The position numbers and the translations under genes were made by a program. Below the pieces are notes generated by a model, which was not told the DNA's origin, searched no databases, and saw only the letters and a program-made list of their open reading frames with translations. A stretch of 64,000 nt of DNA from positions 33,436,060-33,500,059 of the forward strand of contig NC_081541.1 of the NCBI RefSeq assembly GCF_901000735.1, read 5' to 3'. This DNA is from Corylus avellana (lineage: Eukaryota > Streptophyta > Magnoliopsida > Fagales > Betulaceae). Below, piece by piece: positions 38,035 to 49,879 of the stretch (the first letter of the stretch is position 1; each line of letters starts with the position of its first letter).

Positions 38035-40620
38035 CTATGTTAAGTCATCCTGACTTTCATCATGATGAATTTCATCTCTCAAATCCTCAGGGGTTTCAAG
38101 TGTTATTCCTTCTATGTCATTTCGATCATATACAAGATTATCAATGACATCCTCAAGTACTCCCTCAATGTTAAGGTTGGAAGGTTCATTATCATTATAG
38201 TCATCCACATCATTTTCATCCACGTGCCCTTCACCAACGTCAAATACGTCTCTTGGTTTTGTCTTCACAACAACAACCCAATTCGGGTTTCTTTCATCAG
38301 CTACATAATATACTTGAGAAACTTGGGAAGACAATACGAATGGATCATCAGTAATCCGTTCCCCAGTGTGTATTAGACGCGAAAAATTCACAAGGCTATA
38401 GCCAAAGTCATCAATCTTGTAACCCCTGCCCAGAGCAATGTTTGCCCTATCACACTTGAATAGTACATATCGTGATCCATCATAATATTGAACCTCAATG
38501 ATGCGTGTTAGTTGGCCGTAGTATGCAGTGTCATCTTCAAATACACAAACTCCACTATTTTGTGTTGATTTGCCCTTTTCATAATCTTTAATGCGAAACA
38601 GCACGCCATTCACAACATATCGCTTAAATTCTTGGGCCACTTTTATAGGACCTATGGAATGAGATGCAATTTTACCATCAATTTCATTTCTACGAAAGTC
38701 ATCCATGTTTTGAACCTGATATTTGCACATTGTTATTTGCGATTAGTATAACAATTAAGTGTGTAATCTCGTAATATTAGTTATTTGACTTAAAAATAAC
38801 ACTTACATAGCCCCGGAACCAATCACAAAATTGATCTCTGTGCAACTTATCTAATTCATTTGTCATTCGTCGATTCCTACGATTTCTCGTCTTTAGCTCC
38901 TCGTGCATCCTATATTTGTGGGTGGCACCACAAATTCATGTTACGATTACTTTTTCAAAATGTAATGAATTTCTAAGTGTACAAATTAAAAATGAAACTC
39001 ACATGTGGAATGAAATGAAATCATCAGAGTTGAAGAGTATATATCGATGTGCCTGAGCCAATGATTTTTCATCAAGATTGAAACTCTTGACCTCTCCTCT
39101 AGCATCATCATGATTTCTAATGGGTCTATTGAATACTGTTTGCGATGATTCCAAATAGCGTGAACAAAACGTCAATAATTCCTCTACTATGTACCCTTCA
39201 GCAATACAACCTTCAGGTGACGCTTTATTGCGTACATAACCCTTATATCGATGTAAGCACCTATATTAAATAAAGTATATAAGTATCATGTCAAATAAGA
39301 AAAAAATAATACTAGTTTGCAATATAATAATTTCATACCTTTCAAAGACATACATCCACCGATAATGAACGGGTCCACCTAGCCTACATTCAGTAGCCAA
39401 ATGTACGAGAAGGTGTACCATCACTGTGAAAAATCCTGGTGGGAAGACCATTTCCAATTGGCACAGTATGTAAGGGATTTGAGACTCAAGTCGATCCAAA
39501 TCTTCCAATTTTAGGGATTAAAACCATCTGATGCTAATCCAAGTCTGACATTGCGCGAGTCAGAAGCAAAATCGGGGTACTGTGAATCAAATGCCTTCCA
39601 AGCTAAGGCATCGGCTGGATGCCTTAGTACTCCATCATTCGTGCGATTCTCTGCATGCCACTTCATATCTGAAGCGGTTTTTGATGACATGAATAGCCTC
39701 TGCAATCTTGATTTCAAAGGAAACCACCTCAAAATCTTCTTCGGTTTTCTCTTCGATTTTTTAGATGACTCAGCCACATTCATAATATCCTTCCACTTCG
39801 ATTTTCCACACACTGTACAATTTTCCAGATTCTCGTTGTCTTTCCAGAATAACATACAACCATTACGACAGACCGGAATCTTCTCATATCCAAGCCCCAA
39901 CTCCTTCATGTACTTTTTAACTTGATATGTGTTATTGGGCAACGACGCATCTGGTGGAAGCATTTTACTCAACTTTTCAAGCAACAGTGTGAATGAGTTA
40001 TTACTCCACCCAGACATACACTTTAAATTATACAAGTCTACAATAGCAGTAAACTTAGTATATTCTGTGCACCCTTCATATAGTGGCTTCTTAGCATCAT
40101 TGAGGAATTCATAAAACTTTTCAGTACCCTGACTAGTACCTTGTCGATCTTCGTGTACTCCTTCAGCTTCCCCACCCATTTCGGATATAGGGCATTGACT
40201 AGTACCTTGTCGATCTTCGTGTACTCCTTCAGCTTCCCCACCCATTTCAGATATAGGGCATTGACTCATATTAGGATCCGTCACAATAGGAAAAACCTCA
40301 TGCAACATGTCAAGCATCCCACTCGAACCGTCATGTATTGGCTCCCTATGAAAGGGGGTGTTAGTAGCCTGATGACTAGAAGTAGTTCCAAGCTGTTCTC
40401 CGTGAGCATACCAACAAGTGTAACCTTGACAAATTCCATAATTTATCAAATGTGCGTGTACCATACCCCGTACCCACGAGGTGCCATTGGCACACCTCGT
40501 ACACGGGCAACGAATTTTCCCATTATGAGTTTCGTTGTTAAATGCGAACTCCAAAAAGTCATTAACCCCCCTCACATACTCCTCCGACCATTTATTCTTT
40601 GTCATCCAACTTTTGTCCAT
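38035..40620 (-). pseudogene. CACTA-2 TNP2-like transposase gene with the catalytic core deleted
   Basis: The minus strand from ATG at 40620 gives the transposase-associated domain (MDKSWMTKNKWSEEYVRGVN, CPCTRCANG) and a zinc-binding part (CTVCGKSKWKDI, LRHPADALAWKAFD). It ends at LASDGFNP before a stop at 39511. The next bases continue directly in DUF4218 (LEDLDRLESQIPYILCQLEM, then VFPPGFFTVMVHLLVHLATE). The TNP2 catalytic core found in CACTA-1 (28121-27612 and beyond) is therefore missing at one joint near 39510. Exons at about 39260-39002 and 38910-38805 and a DUF4216 exon (38720-38035, YYDGSRYVLFKCDRA) follow. A 66-bp tandem duplication (about 40133-40264) doubles SQCPISEMGGEAEGVHEDRQ. 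Confidence 0.88.
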
Positions 40621-41145
40621 TGCTAACTACATCAAATGCGTAGAAACATATTAACCATCAACTTTTGTCCATTAAACTCTATAACATATTGAATCGTTTT
40701 TCTTTTTTCTAATTGTATTTAGCACCCACTAGCCTAACAATGAAAAATATATTTCTACATTTGTTTTAATGAAAGCTCGATTATATATTGATTAATATAT
40801 ACGATAATTGTAAATCTAAAAAAAAAAAAAAAGTTATAAATTTAGTGAAATGCTTGAATGAAAGTTAATCATGTAAAAGATACATCTTCTAACCCTACCT
40901 CTATGTTAAGCACATGAGAATAGGCATAAAGATATCAAAAATCAAAAATCAAGAAAAAAAAATTATGCAATTACCAATTAAAAATTAGTAATAAATTATG
41001 AATGGGAGTAAAGCTTCAAACCCGTGGTTGAAGCATAAAATAGCTAATTATGCAATTACTAATGTTTGAAGCAAATGAATGATCTTAGCTATTTTAGTAA
41101 TAAATCATTAAAAAATTATCAGTGATGATGTGGCACCTAATTAAA

Positions 41146-41183
<38 letters not shown>

Positions 41184-41639
41184 TATATAAAAAAAAAATT
41201 GGGGCCGCCGAGGCACCACCCCAATAATATTTTGGAATGCTTAATATATGTCATTTCTTTTGACTAGCTTTAGAGTTAACAAAGTTTTGAGAAAATTTTG
41301 TTGACTTTTGACTAGCCCTTGACTTAGCCCAATCCGAATCTCTAACTCTATTAAAGTAGGGGGGCAAGTATATCAATCCTCTATTCTATATGTCTCTGTT
41401 CGCTAGCTGCTGAGTAAATGGGAGACAGGAAAAGAAAATAAAGCCTTTTAATTTGATTGTGATTTGTGCTGTTTTGAATTTCATAATGTTTTCGTGTAAA
41501 TCGAACTGTTTTTCTTTAATTTTTGTTGGATGTTATTTTTTTCTGTTTGTTTGTTGAGAAAAGAAAGGAAACTGTCTAAATCTCATGTCTTACACTGTTC
41601 TGGTTCAGTTAATTAATGAAAAACTAAAGCTTTTTTAAA
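40621..41639. other. Leader/intron region of CACTA-2
   Basis: AT-rich with an (ATT)n(AT)n microsatellite at about 41148-41190. No gene seen. Confidence 0.5.
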
Positions 41640-41759
41640 ACCCATAATTGATAGTTCCTTTTCGTTTCCCACATTTTCCCGAGAACCAAACACGCGACAC
41701 ATGCGCTTAAAAATCTGACTTTTATCACTGATTTTGATCCGAGAACAGGCCCGGGACCA

Positions 41760-42164
41760 ATGCGAAATCCGGGTGACGTTCTAGAAGCGATCGAGTGGGA
41801 GCTCGAGAAGGACCAGATTAGAGAAGAGTTAATTGTCGCCGATATCGCTCGGCGCCGAGTGCTCGAGGCGAAGGTGAGGACGGCGCTGATGATAGAGCGA
41901 GAGATGGCAATGCGTAGGCTCGCCGCCATGGCCACACTGGAGGGGCGATTGGTGATGCGGTTCGACCCGAGGTTGCTGCAGCTAATTCACCCATTCGAAA
42001 GCTTCGCTTTTCCTGGTTGTGGTGGCGCAATCGATACGTACGTTTCCGATGATGCCGCGGTTTCAGGGGTGGCCGGACAACCCCAATGGCCACCAGCCAT
42101 GCGTGGTGGTTCCGGCCACAGCACCCCTTTTGTTTTTATATATATATTTTTTTTTATATTTTAG
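41760..42164 (+). pseudogene. Captured host exon, unidentified (basic coiled-coil protein)
   Basis: An open frame stands in GC-rich sequence unlike its AT-rich surroundings. It reads LEAIEWELEKDQIREELIVA, then DIARRRVLEAKVRTALMIER, then EMAMRR and LHPFESFAF-like text, and fades into AT-rich DNA after about 42130. The pattern (IREELI-A-IARRR-LEAEVR-L-EREMA-R) recalls the N-terminal part of some plant zinc-finger (U1-type) proteins, but I cannot name the family with confidence. It is on the opposite strand to the transposase. Most likely a captured first exon. No intact gene is present. Confidence 0.5.
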
Positions 42165-42479
42165 TTTTTTTAATTATTATTGTTTTATAATTTTAAATTT
42201 TTAATGAGTTTTTAATTGTACTTTTATAGACCAACTTTTCACTGCCCAAAACATACTATTGGATCAAGAAAGGCTATGCATCAATACAAATAACTTAATA
42301 ATTTTGTCATATCATCAAGAAATAGAAAAAATTTACAAATTGAACTAAACACTCTTAAAATGATAGGAATAAGAAATAAGAAATAAGACTGATCAGAAGA
42401 AATAAGAAAAATTTACTTACTTGAGATGTGTGCGAAATTTGTATGAATGAGCAGAATTTGCAATAGGTAGGGGCGTGAT

Positions 42480-44328
42480 AAGGGGCTATATATATATTGC
42501 TGAAAAAAGATGATCAAATCAAGATATTGATTTGATTTATGAGTGTTGAATCTCATTCTCAGAGATTTTTGAAAATTTAGACGGTTTAGTTGAACCTAGT
42601 TTTCGAGATGTTGATTTGCATAAATAGATATTTGTTGAATCCGCTATCTTTTATTTAATTTTTTTGAATTCTTTTTTCTTTTCTCTTAAGTGATAATTAA
42701 TATTATGTTAAATTGTTAATCATATCCCAACAGTACGTAGAAACTTACATATATAATATGTTAGTCATATAATTAATTAAACCATATATGATATTGCTAA
42801 AGAAGATCAAAGCAAGGTATTTATTTGATTTAGGAGTGTTGATTTGAAACGATTCTCGAAAATTTAGACTATTTAGTTGAACCTAGTTTTTAGGATATTG
42901 ATTTGGATAGATAGATATTAGGTGAACCATACGGTTGAACCCACTCTCTTTTATTTTTTATTTTTAATTATTTTTTCTTTTCTCTTAAGTGATAATTAAT
43001 ATTATATTAAGTTGTCAATCACAATAAGAACTTACATATCAACCAAGAGATCACCTGGACTAATAATTTCCCCGTTACTATTTGGGATATTGTAAACGAT
43101 GAGAAAGGTTCTTAAGAAATTATATCTACCTCTATTTTCAAAAAAAAAAAAAAAAAAAGAACTTACATATATATATAATATGTTATTCATATAATCATAT
43201 ATGATTTAATTGATATGATTTTTTACATATATACATATATGATTTAATTGATCGAAATTTAAGGAGAAAATCAGGACCCTTATAACTAATTTACAAATAT
43301 ATATTGAAATGATCGATGGAGCTAGTTGTTCAGTTCTTCTCGCAGTATTTTCTCGCAACGCTAGGATATATATATATTTTATTAAAAAAATATCATGCCG
43401 ATAATACTAATTAAAAGAGAAAACTTATTTGAATTTCATTAAACACTAAGTCAATAGTAATTAATGCTACAAATTAAAAATGGTGCGTTTTGGTATTGGC
43501 TAATTAAGGATTTGTATTTAAATCACATAAATTCTAATGAAAAACGCACTGAAGGGTTCAATTTTGTTTTGATTAAATGTGAGTCGTTGATGCTAATGCA
43601 TGATGGGATATGCACAAACTCAAAAGGCAATAATCTTATGTCCCGCATGTCCATCAAAGCACAAAGATCCAACGATTTCATCTAATCATCAACTAATTAA
43701 AATTTGAATTTTTAATTGAAGATTTATTACCAAATTTTTCTTAACTATCCTTAAATGTGTATAATAATTGCTCAACATTTAAATAACCTAAACATAAAAT
43801 TATATTCTTGAATTGCATTAAACACATTATCTTGAAAATTACATTAACTAAAATAAATAATAATTTCATAGATAAATATTAGTTGAACCCACTCTCTTTT
43901 ATTTTATTTTTTGAATTCTTTTTTATTTTCTCTTAGTGAGAATTAATATTATATTAAATTGTTAATGACAACAGTAGGAATTTACAAATATAATATGTTA
44001 GTCATATAATTAATTAAATCGTATATGAACCTATGATATTACTGAAGAAGATTAGAGCAAGATATTGATTTGATTTAGGAGTACCGTTGATTTGCAGAGA
44101 TTTTTGAATATCTAGATCATTTAGTTGAACTTAATTTTCAAGACCTTGATTTGCATAGATAGATATTAGTTGAACCCACTATCTTTTATTTTTAACTTTT
44201 TGAATTCTTCTTTTCTTTTCTCTTAATTGAGAATTAATATTATATTAAACTGTTAATCACATGCAACTGTAGGATTGTAGGAACTTACAAATATGATAGA
44301 TTAGTTATTTAACTAATCTATCATATTT
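42480..44328. repeat. Diverged tandem repeats of about 300 bp
   Basis: At least four copies (about 42480, 42800, 43870, 44040) share GATTTGATTTAGGAGT, GATTTTTGAA, TTAGTTGAACC, CATAGATAGATATTAGTTGA, CTATCTTTTATTT and TAATTAATATTATATTAAA. The last copy runs into the gap at 44329 and is present again, inverted, at 49209-49569. Confidence 0.75.
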
Positions 44329-44428
44329 NNNNNNNNNNNNNNNNNNNNNNNNNNNNNNNNNNNNNNNNNNNNNNNNNNNNNNNNNNNNNNNNNNNNNNNN
44401 NNNNNNNNNNNNNNNNNNNNNNNNNNNN
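44329..44428. other. Assembly gap (100 N)
   Basis: Exactly 100 N, the usual placeholder for a scaffold gap of unknown size. Confidence 0.99.
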
Positions 44429-44802
44429 ATTTAATTTTTAGAAAACAAACACCGGCCAGTACTTTAATACTTTTCTTTTATAACACCGTAACCCATTTCA
44501 ACATTCAAAACTTAAAAAAATATATATATATATTAATTTCCGACTGTTAGCCATGTTTTACTCGAGATACCGTATATATATATATATATATATATATAGC
44601 AAAACCATGCAAAAGGATATATATATATATATATAACATTAATTTAACGTGCATGCATGGTTCAAATTAACCTAAAGGATATATATATATAACATGCATT
44701 TTTCTCGATCTCGTTCATTTAATTATGAGATACCAAATTTGGTATCTCATTAATTAAAATAATTAAAGTAACAATATTGGTGATCGATGATATTAAAGTT
44801 TT

Positions 44803-44803
44803 G

Positions 44804-44852
<49 letters not shown>

Positions 44853-44853
44853 A
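44803..44853. repeat. (CA)n(TA)n microsatellite
   Basis: CACACA run followed by TATATA. Further (TA)n runs lie at about 44519-44533, 44572-44598 and 44616-44634. Confidence 0.95.
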
Positions 44854-44938
44854 ACCATGCACGCTATATATCATTTAGGTTTGAGCCATGCACGTTAAAA
44901 TGAAATTGTTGTTTGTAAGATTAACTGCACTCTTCACG

Positions 44939-46829
44939 TGTAGTGTCCCAGAATTTTCAAAGCTATTTAAATAGATTATTTTGATAATGATGTTATTTTA
45001 ATATCCATTGTAGCTAAGGATTTTAATTCTTGGGAAATTTATGAGAGTGGTAATTAGAGAATGGTAATTGGTGAAATAATAGGATAGTAAATATGTAGCA
45101 CCTCAGATTTTGAAAGTCTTATTTTGGAGATATTAATTTGATGCTATGATTATATTAATATTCATATTAGGCAATGATGTTAATTCTTGAGGGATTTATA
45201 ATATTGTATGAATGGTATTTGGAGATTAGTAGGTAGAATAGTATAGGGTAGGTAGAATAGTAAGTGGTAGGTAGAATAGTAAGTGGTAGGTGAAATAGTA
45301 AGTGGTAGGTGAAATAGTAAAATGAGGGTATAATTGTAAATTGAAGGTAGAATAGTATTTGATTTTCTCCTATAAATAGAGCTCTTCTCCTTCACAATTT
45401 TCACCACTCATCTCCTCTCCCATCTCTTGCATATATTCTTCCTTCTTCCGCTTTTTACTCGGTCTTTCTTCTTTCTAAGAGTATTTACTCAAAACAGAGA
45501 GAGAAAGGGCGAGACCAAGCGCTACAAGAAAGAAAGAACACAAGAGATAGCGGACTTTAGAAATTAGTTTCAAAAGATATACTAGTGGTGTTAGTCATAT
45601 TGGAGCAACTGGATTCCTTCATACCACTTTTAGCTTCAGTCTAGAGGTAAGTAAATTCACTACCCCTTCTAAAAGTTACTTCATGTCATGCTATTTATTC
45701 ATTCTTTAGTAAATTGTAAATGATTATTTTATTTACGTATTATGAAGTTATGTTGCATGCATGAAGGATTTCTAAAAGAATTATTTAGAAAGTTTATATT
45801 TCTTTAAAGGCTTTTTTAAGCACAACAAGTTTATATTTGGAAAAGTTTCCATTTTAAGAAAAGAAAGTTGAGAAATGATGATGATTATAAGAAAGAAAAA
45901 TGATGATAAACCCTCCTACATGTTGCCCTAAGATGCATCAAAAGAAGTACAAAGAAAAGTACAAGAGATGAGATAAATATTTATAAAATGAGGGCACATG
46001 TATGGAGGAGGGTATTTTTGGCCCCAAGATAAGTAAAGATGAGAGTTCGGTACCGATACTCGGATGGAGGCGAAACCACTGAAGGAGGCTATGCCAGAAG
46101 GTGGTATTCCATCAACATGACCGTTGAGTGCACCAAGAAAAGAGTTAATTGACGGTCGGGCATGGCTGAGGCCACAGTTCAGTGCCATGGTCACAAGGAC
46201 CCGCAACCCTCGTGCACAGGGGTAATAGTGTACATGGGCCTTATTATGAGAAAATGATACTATATTTTCAACGAAGATATGCTAAGATGATTTACAAAGA
46301 TTATGTATAATGATGCATTATGATGATGATTTATAAAGATGATTTACAACGATGATCTATTACTAGATGTAATAGTATGTATATGTTACGGGAGATGCAA
46401 CCGTACGTACATATATTATTATGGCTGGATGTATATTTATTTGTGAAAACGATTTTCAAAACTGAGAACAAGGAGTAAAACTATTTATGGTTATGGATTT
46501 TACTTGCTGGGCCCCCTTTGGGCTCATTCAGTTTTATTTCTTGTTTTCAGGTAGAAATGATGCTGGAATAGGAGGCCGGAATGGGGATGGGAATAATTAT
46601 TAATTTTCAAAGTCTTTTCATATCAGTGATTATAATAATATGATATTCCGCAACTAAAGTTTAATGTTTCTAATTTCGCTTGTAATAAAATCTCTTGAAT
46701 AATGTTTTATACATTTTTTGTATCTTTTAAAATCAAGTACTCTGATAGACCTTATAGATCTTTGTAAGAACTTTTGTTGTAAAAGAAGAAAAGTGGCAAA
46801 CTCAGCCTTAACGGGCTGGGGATGTTACA
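44939..46829 (+). mobile_element. Solo LTR, Ty3/gypsy type
   Basis: Starts TGTAGTGTCCCAG and ends GGGATGTTACA, with a 5-bp target duplication TCACG at 44934-44938 and 46830-46834. It is 1891 bp long, with no primer-binding site or coding sequence. TATA box TATAAATA is at 45371-45378, followed by a CT-rich transcript start region. The first 157 bp are partly repeated at about 45096 (TGTAGCACCTCAGATTTTGA). The LTR-LTR recombination that removed the interior left it solo. Confidence 0.92.
45228..45356. repeat. Minisatellite inside the solo LTR
   Basis: About five to six copies of a 19-20-bp unit of the type GTAGGTAGAATAGTAAGTG lie just upstream of the LTR TATA box. Confidence 0.85.
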
Positions 46830-46996
46830 TCACGTACACAAAATAAAACCAAATACATGGGAACTCAAATGAAATACAAAACAGGAAAACATAAATTATA
46901 TTAGTATTAATATAATTAATACTATATTATAAACATATAAACATGTAAACATGCATATATGCATGATATTTAAAAAAATATATATATTAATATATT

Positions 46997-47420
46997 GCAC
47001 GTCAGGAAATCCTGACGTGCCTATGTGGCACGTCAGGAGCGTGCCTTGGGAAGGACAGCGCCTGCTGGCCGTCCCATCGCACGCACCTACCCCCTGATAT
47101 TTTTTATTTTTTTATTTTTTTTGATTTTCCCTCTCTCCCCTGCTTCATCATATCACTCGTCTCTTCTCTCCCGCCAGCCCCCCTGCAATTTTTTCTTCTT
47201 CATTTTCTTCTATCTCCTCCCTCACTCTTCCTCATTTTCTTCTAGCTCCTCCTTCATTTTCTCTGTAATCAGCTCTATCTCTCTGCTGGCGCGCAGTACG
47301 TACCACTCTCTCTAGCTAGCTCACTCCCCATTTCCGGCGGCCACCTCCACTTCGCTGTTGCCGTCTCCGGCGATTCTCCGACCGAATCTGCTCCGCCAAT
47401 CTCCTCCATCTCTCCTGCAA
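46997..47420 (+). other. CACTA-1 5' end: subterminal motifs and transcript leader
   Basis: 46997-47040 has three inverted copies of the CACTA-1 subterminal motif (GCACGTCAGGA, TCCTGACGTGCC, GGCACGTCAGGA). A CT-rich leader of about 300 bp follows, and a possible splice donor CTGCAAGTATAT near 47417. As printed it reads plus; with the contig reversed it reads minus, the same as the CACTA-1 transposase. The terminal CACTA of this side was not found; AT-rich DNA and the solo LTR are next to it. Confidence 0.65.
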
Positions 47421-47965
47421 GTATATATATATATATTGTTTTATTTTATAACTATAAATATTGTTTTATTTTATATATAATATTGTTTTATTGCAGAATA
47501 TATGCATTGTGTTGTTTTATAACTATTATTGCAGAATATATGCATTATCTATAATATTATTTTATATATATTGCAGAATATATTATATATATACATTGTG
47601 TTGTTTTATCAATTTTATGTTTTATTTTGTCATATATTCGCATGATGTTTCAATAATGTACGGGATTGAGTATTTGTGAGCATCTAATTGAGGTGAAATT
47701 TTTTTTCTTTTTTGGAATATCTATTAATTAATTACTTATTGTACGTTGGATATGCACATGCATGCAAAATGATGTTTCTCATGCTAGGTAGGTTTTTGTT
47801 TGAAAATATAATTGCTTTTTAAATGTGGCTCTGTTTTTTTTTTTTTTTGGTAGGTTTGTTTAAATGAAAAGGTTGGCTTATTAGTAAGGAATTTATAACA
47901 CATTACGTCAATTTTAATCTATCATTCATTTCAATATCGTTTGACCTTCTAATTAAGTACGTGTA

Positions 47966-48205
47966 CACTATAAAAAAAACACCATAGGCCGGCGTTTCCA
48001 ATTCCGGCGTTTTATAAAAACGCCGTCTAAAACAGCATATGCCGGCGTTTTGTGGGGCCGCCGGCAATGAGCCATCAATGGCGGCGTTTTTAGATGAAAC
48101 GCCGTCTAATGGGTAAGCAATGGCGGCGTTTATAGATGAAACGCCGTCACTGGGTTCGCGTTTGCCAAAAAAACGCTGGCGCCGTCCATTTTGGGGTAAG
48201 GCGTT
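47966..48205. repeat. CACTA-2 second terminus and subterminal repeats
   Basis: CACTATAAAAAAAACACC at 47966, then GCCGGCGTTT and AACGCCGTC motifs (GGCGGCGTTTTTAGATGAAA twice). The preceding GTA (47963-47965) is the reverse complement of the TAC target of the left end. With the contig reversed this is the inverted right end. Confidence 0.82.
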
Positions 48206-49208
48206 TCTTTTGGTAGGGTTTAATCTGAGGTTGTTAAGCCTAATTAGCTAAGAGATGGAACTAGGGTGAGAAGAAAGGAAGGAGGAGATTAGCGTCTGGT
48301 TTGCGAAAAGAGAAAGGAAGGAAGGAAGAGGAAGTCTAGTGTCGAAGGAAGGAAGAGTGAAAATAGGTCTGCAATTAGTTAATCAAGTTGGACACGTGGA
48401 CCTAATTGAATGGTGGATGAAATCAGCTGGCAAGCATTATTGGTATAATGCTTAACAGCTGGCAAGCATTGTTATTATTTTATTTTTATTTTTTTGTAAT
48501 TCTGCAGATTATGAAAGGGCAGGGCTTAAGGGCTTAAACTACCGCACACGTTTTGGTATATAAAAGAAATAACTTTTTACATTAATTATTAAAATAATCA
48601 ATAATGCTTAAATAAAAATATTAAAAAACTGCATGACTCTCCCATCTCTCTTTCTCGCCCTCTCCCTCAATTTATGTCTCAGATCAACCCTCTCCCTCTA
48701 CTCTCTCTGTGTTTATGAAATTTGCTAATGAGAGGGGGATTCAATAAAGAAAAGAGAAGGAGAAGAAAGTCAAGAAATGAAACAGAAGAGATGAAGAAAA
48801 TTGGGGAAAGGAGAAAAGGAATTAGACGGTGGACCACCCCAAAACCAAACCTTTTTGTTTTCTTTTCTTTGTTTTAATTTTTTAATAGTTTTCGTTTTTT
48901 AATATTTTTATTTTTTAATTATTAATTATTTTAATATTTAATGTAAAAAATTATTTTTTTATTGACCAAAACACAATCGTTTTGAACGGCACCTAAGCCT
49001 GGCCCACTATAAAAAGGCTTAAACATGGTATTTTTATTTATTTATTTATTTTTATTTTATTTATATATATATACCAACGTTATGGGAAAATGCTGTGAGA
49101 AGAATATATTGCACAGTTGCGTTTCAATTTCGTAAATTAATTAAAGGTCGTGATTTTTTCCTTAAATTTTGATCAATTATCATATATGATTTAAATAATT
49201 ATATTTAC
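48206..49208. other. CACTA-2 5' leader region (as printed, reversed)
   Basis: A GA-rich part (48260-48360) and a CT-rich part (48640-48715) may belong to the transposase leader. No open frame of note. Confidence 0.45.
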
Positions 49209-49569
49209 AAATATGATAGATTAGTTAAATAACTAATCTATCATATTTGTAAGTTCCTACAATCCTACAGTTGCATGTGATTAACAGTTTAATATAATAT
49301 TAATTCTCAATTAAGAGAAAAGAAAAGAAGAATTCAAAAAGTTAAAAATAAAAGATAGTGGGTTCAACTAATATCTATCTATGCAAATCAAGGTCTTGAA
49401 AATTAAGTTCAACTAAATGATCTAGATATTCAAAAATCTCTGCAAATCAACGGTACTCCTAAATCAAATCAATATCTTGCTCTAATCTTCTTCAGTAATA
49501 TCATAGGTTCATATACGATTTAATTAATTATATGACTAACATATTATATTTGTAAATTCCTACTGTTGT
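49209..49569. repeat. Exact inverted copy of 43968-44328
   Basis: All 361 positions compared by eye agree with the reverse complement of 43968-44328. It includes a near-perfect 38-bp palindrome around AGATTAGTTAAATAACTAAT (about 49209-49248). Confidence 0.95.
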
Positions 49570-49669
49570 NNNNNNNNNNNNNNNNNNNNNNNNNNNNNNN
49601 NNNNNNNNNNNNNNNNNNNNNNNNNNNNNNNNNNNNNNNNNNNNNNNNNNNNNNNNNNNNNNNNNNNNN
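49570..49669. other. Assembly gap (100 N)
   Basis: Exactly 100 N. It hides the left flank of the MULE and hence its target duplication. Confidence 0.99.
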
Positions 49670-49879
49670 GGGGAAACTTCACTTAGGACCCCCAAACTTC
49701 CACCCGTTTTGAAATACCCCCCCTGAACTTCAAAATCTCTCAATTTAGTCCCCTGAACTTTCAATTGCTATCAATTTGGACCCCTCCGTCTAAATCAATC
49801 GTTAACCCCAAACGGAAAACGAAACACGTGACCTGCACGTGACTTTTTTCACCTGAACTACCCATTATACCCTCATACT
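49670..49879 (+). repeat. MULE left terminal inverted repeat
   Basis: 210 bp, paired with 58279-58488. Contains two CACGTGAC-type cores (ACACGTGACC, GCACGTGACT near 49825-49845) present in both repeats, a possible site for G-box binding or for the transposase. Confidence 0.95.

Larger units (their letters stand above)
30407..44328 (-). mobile_element. CACTA-2, gene-capturing En/Spm-type transposon (main part)
   Basis: The left end CACTACAAAAAAAAAAACC is at 30407, after target TAC (30404-30406). The other end, CACTATAAAAAAAACACC at 47966 on the plus strand, also abuts GTA (TAC in reverse complement). It becomes a proper inverted terminus if the contig at 44429-49569 is reversed. Subterminal repeats at both ends share GCCGGCGTT/AACGCCG motifs. 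The interior has TNPA- and TNP2-like genes on minus, a small MULE, and captured host exons at 31448-31981, 34604-34833 and 41760-42164. Corrected length would be about 15.2 kb. The transposase core is deleted, so it needs help in trans. Confidence 0.85.
44429..49569. other. Contig probably placed in the wrong orientation
   Basis: Its right-hand 361 bases (49209-49569) are an exact reverse complement of the 361 bases before the first gap (43968-44328). Reversing the contig merges these ends. It also supplies the missing end of CACTA-2 with matching target duplication and orients the CACTA-1 leader with its transposase. All strands given for features inside 44429-49569 are as printed in the window. 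Confidence 0.88.

Noticed and set aside
43968..49569. A single large transposon with 361-bp terminal inverted repeats
   Set aside because: Both arms end exactly at gaps, are fully identical, and cut across other elements. A misoriented contig explains more.
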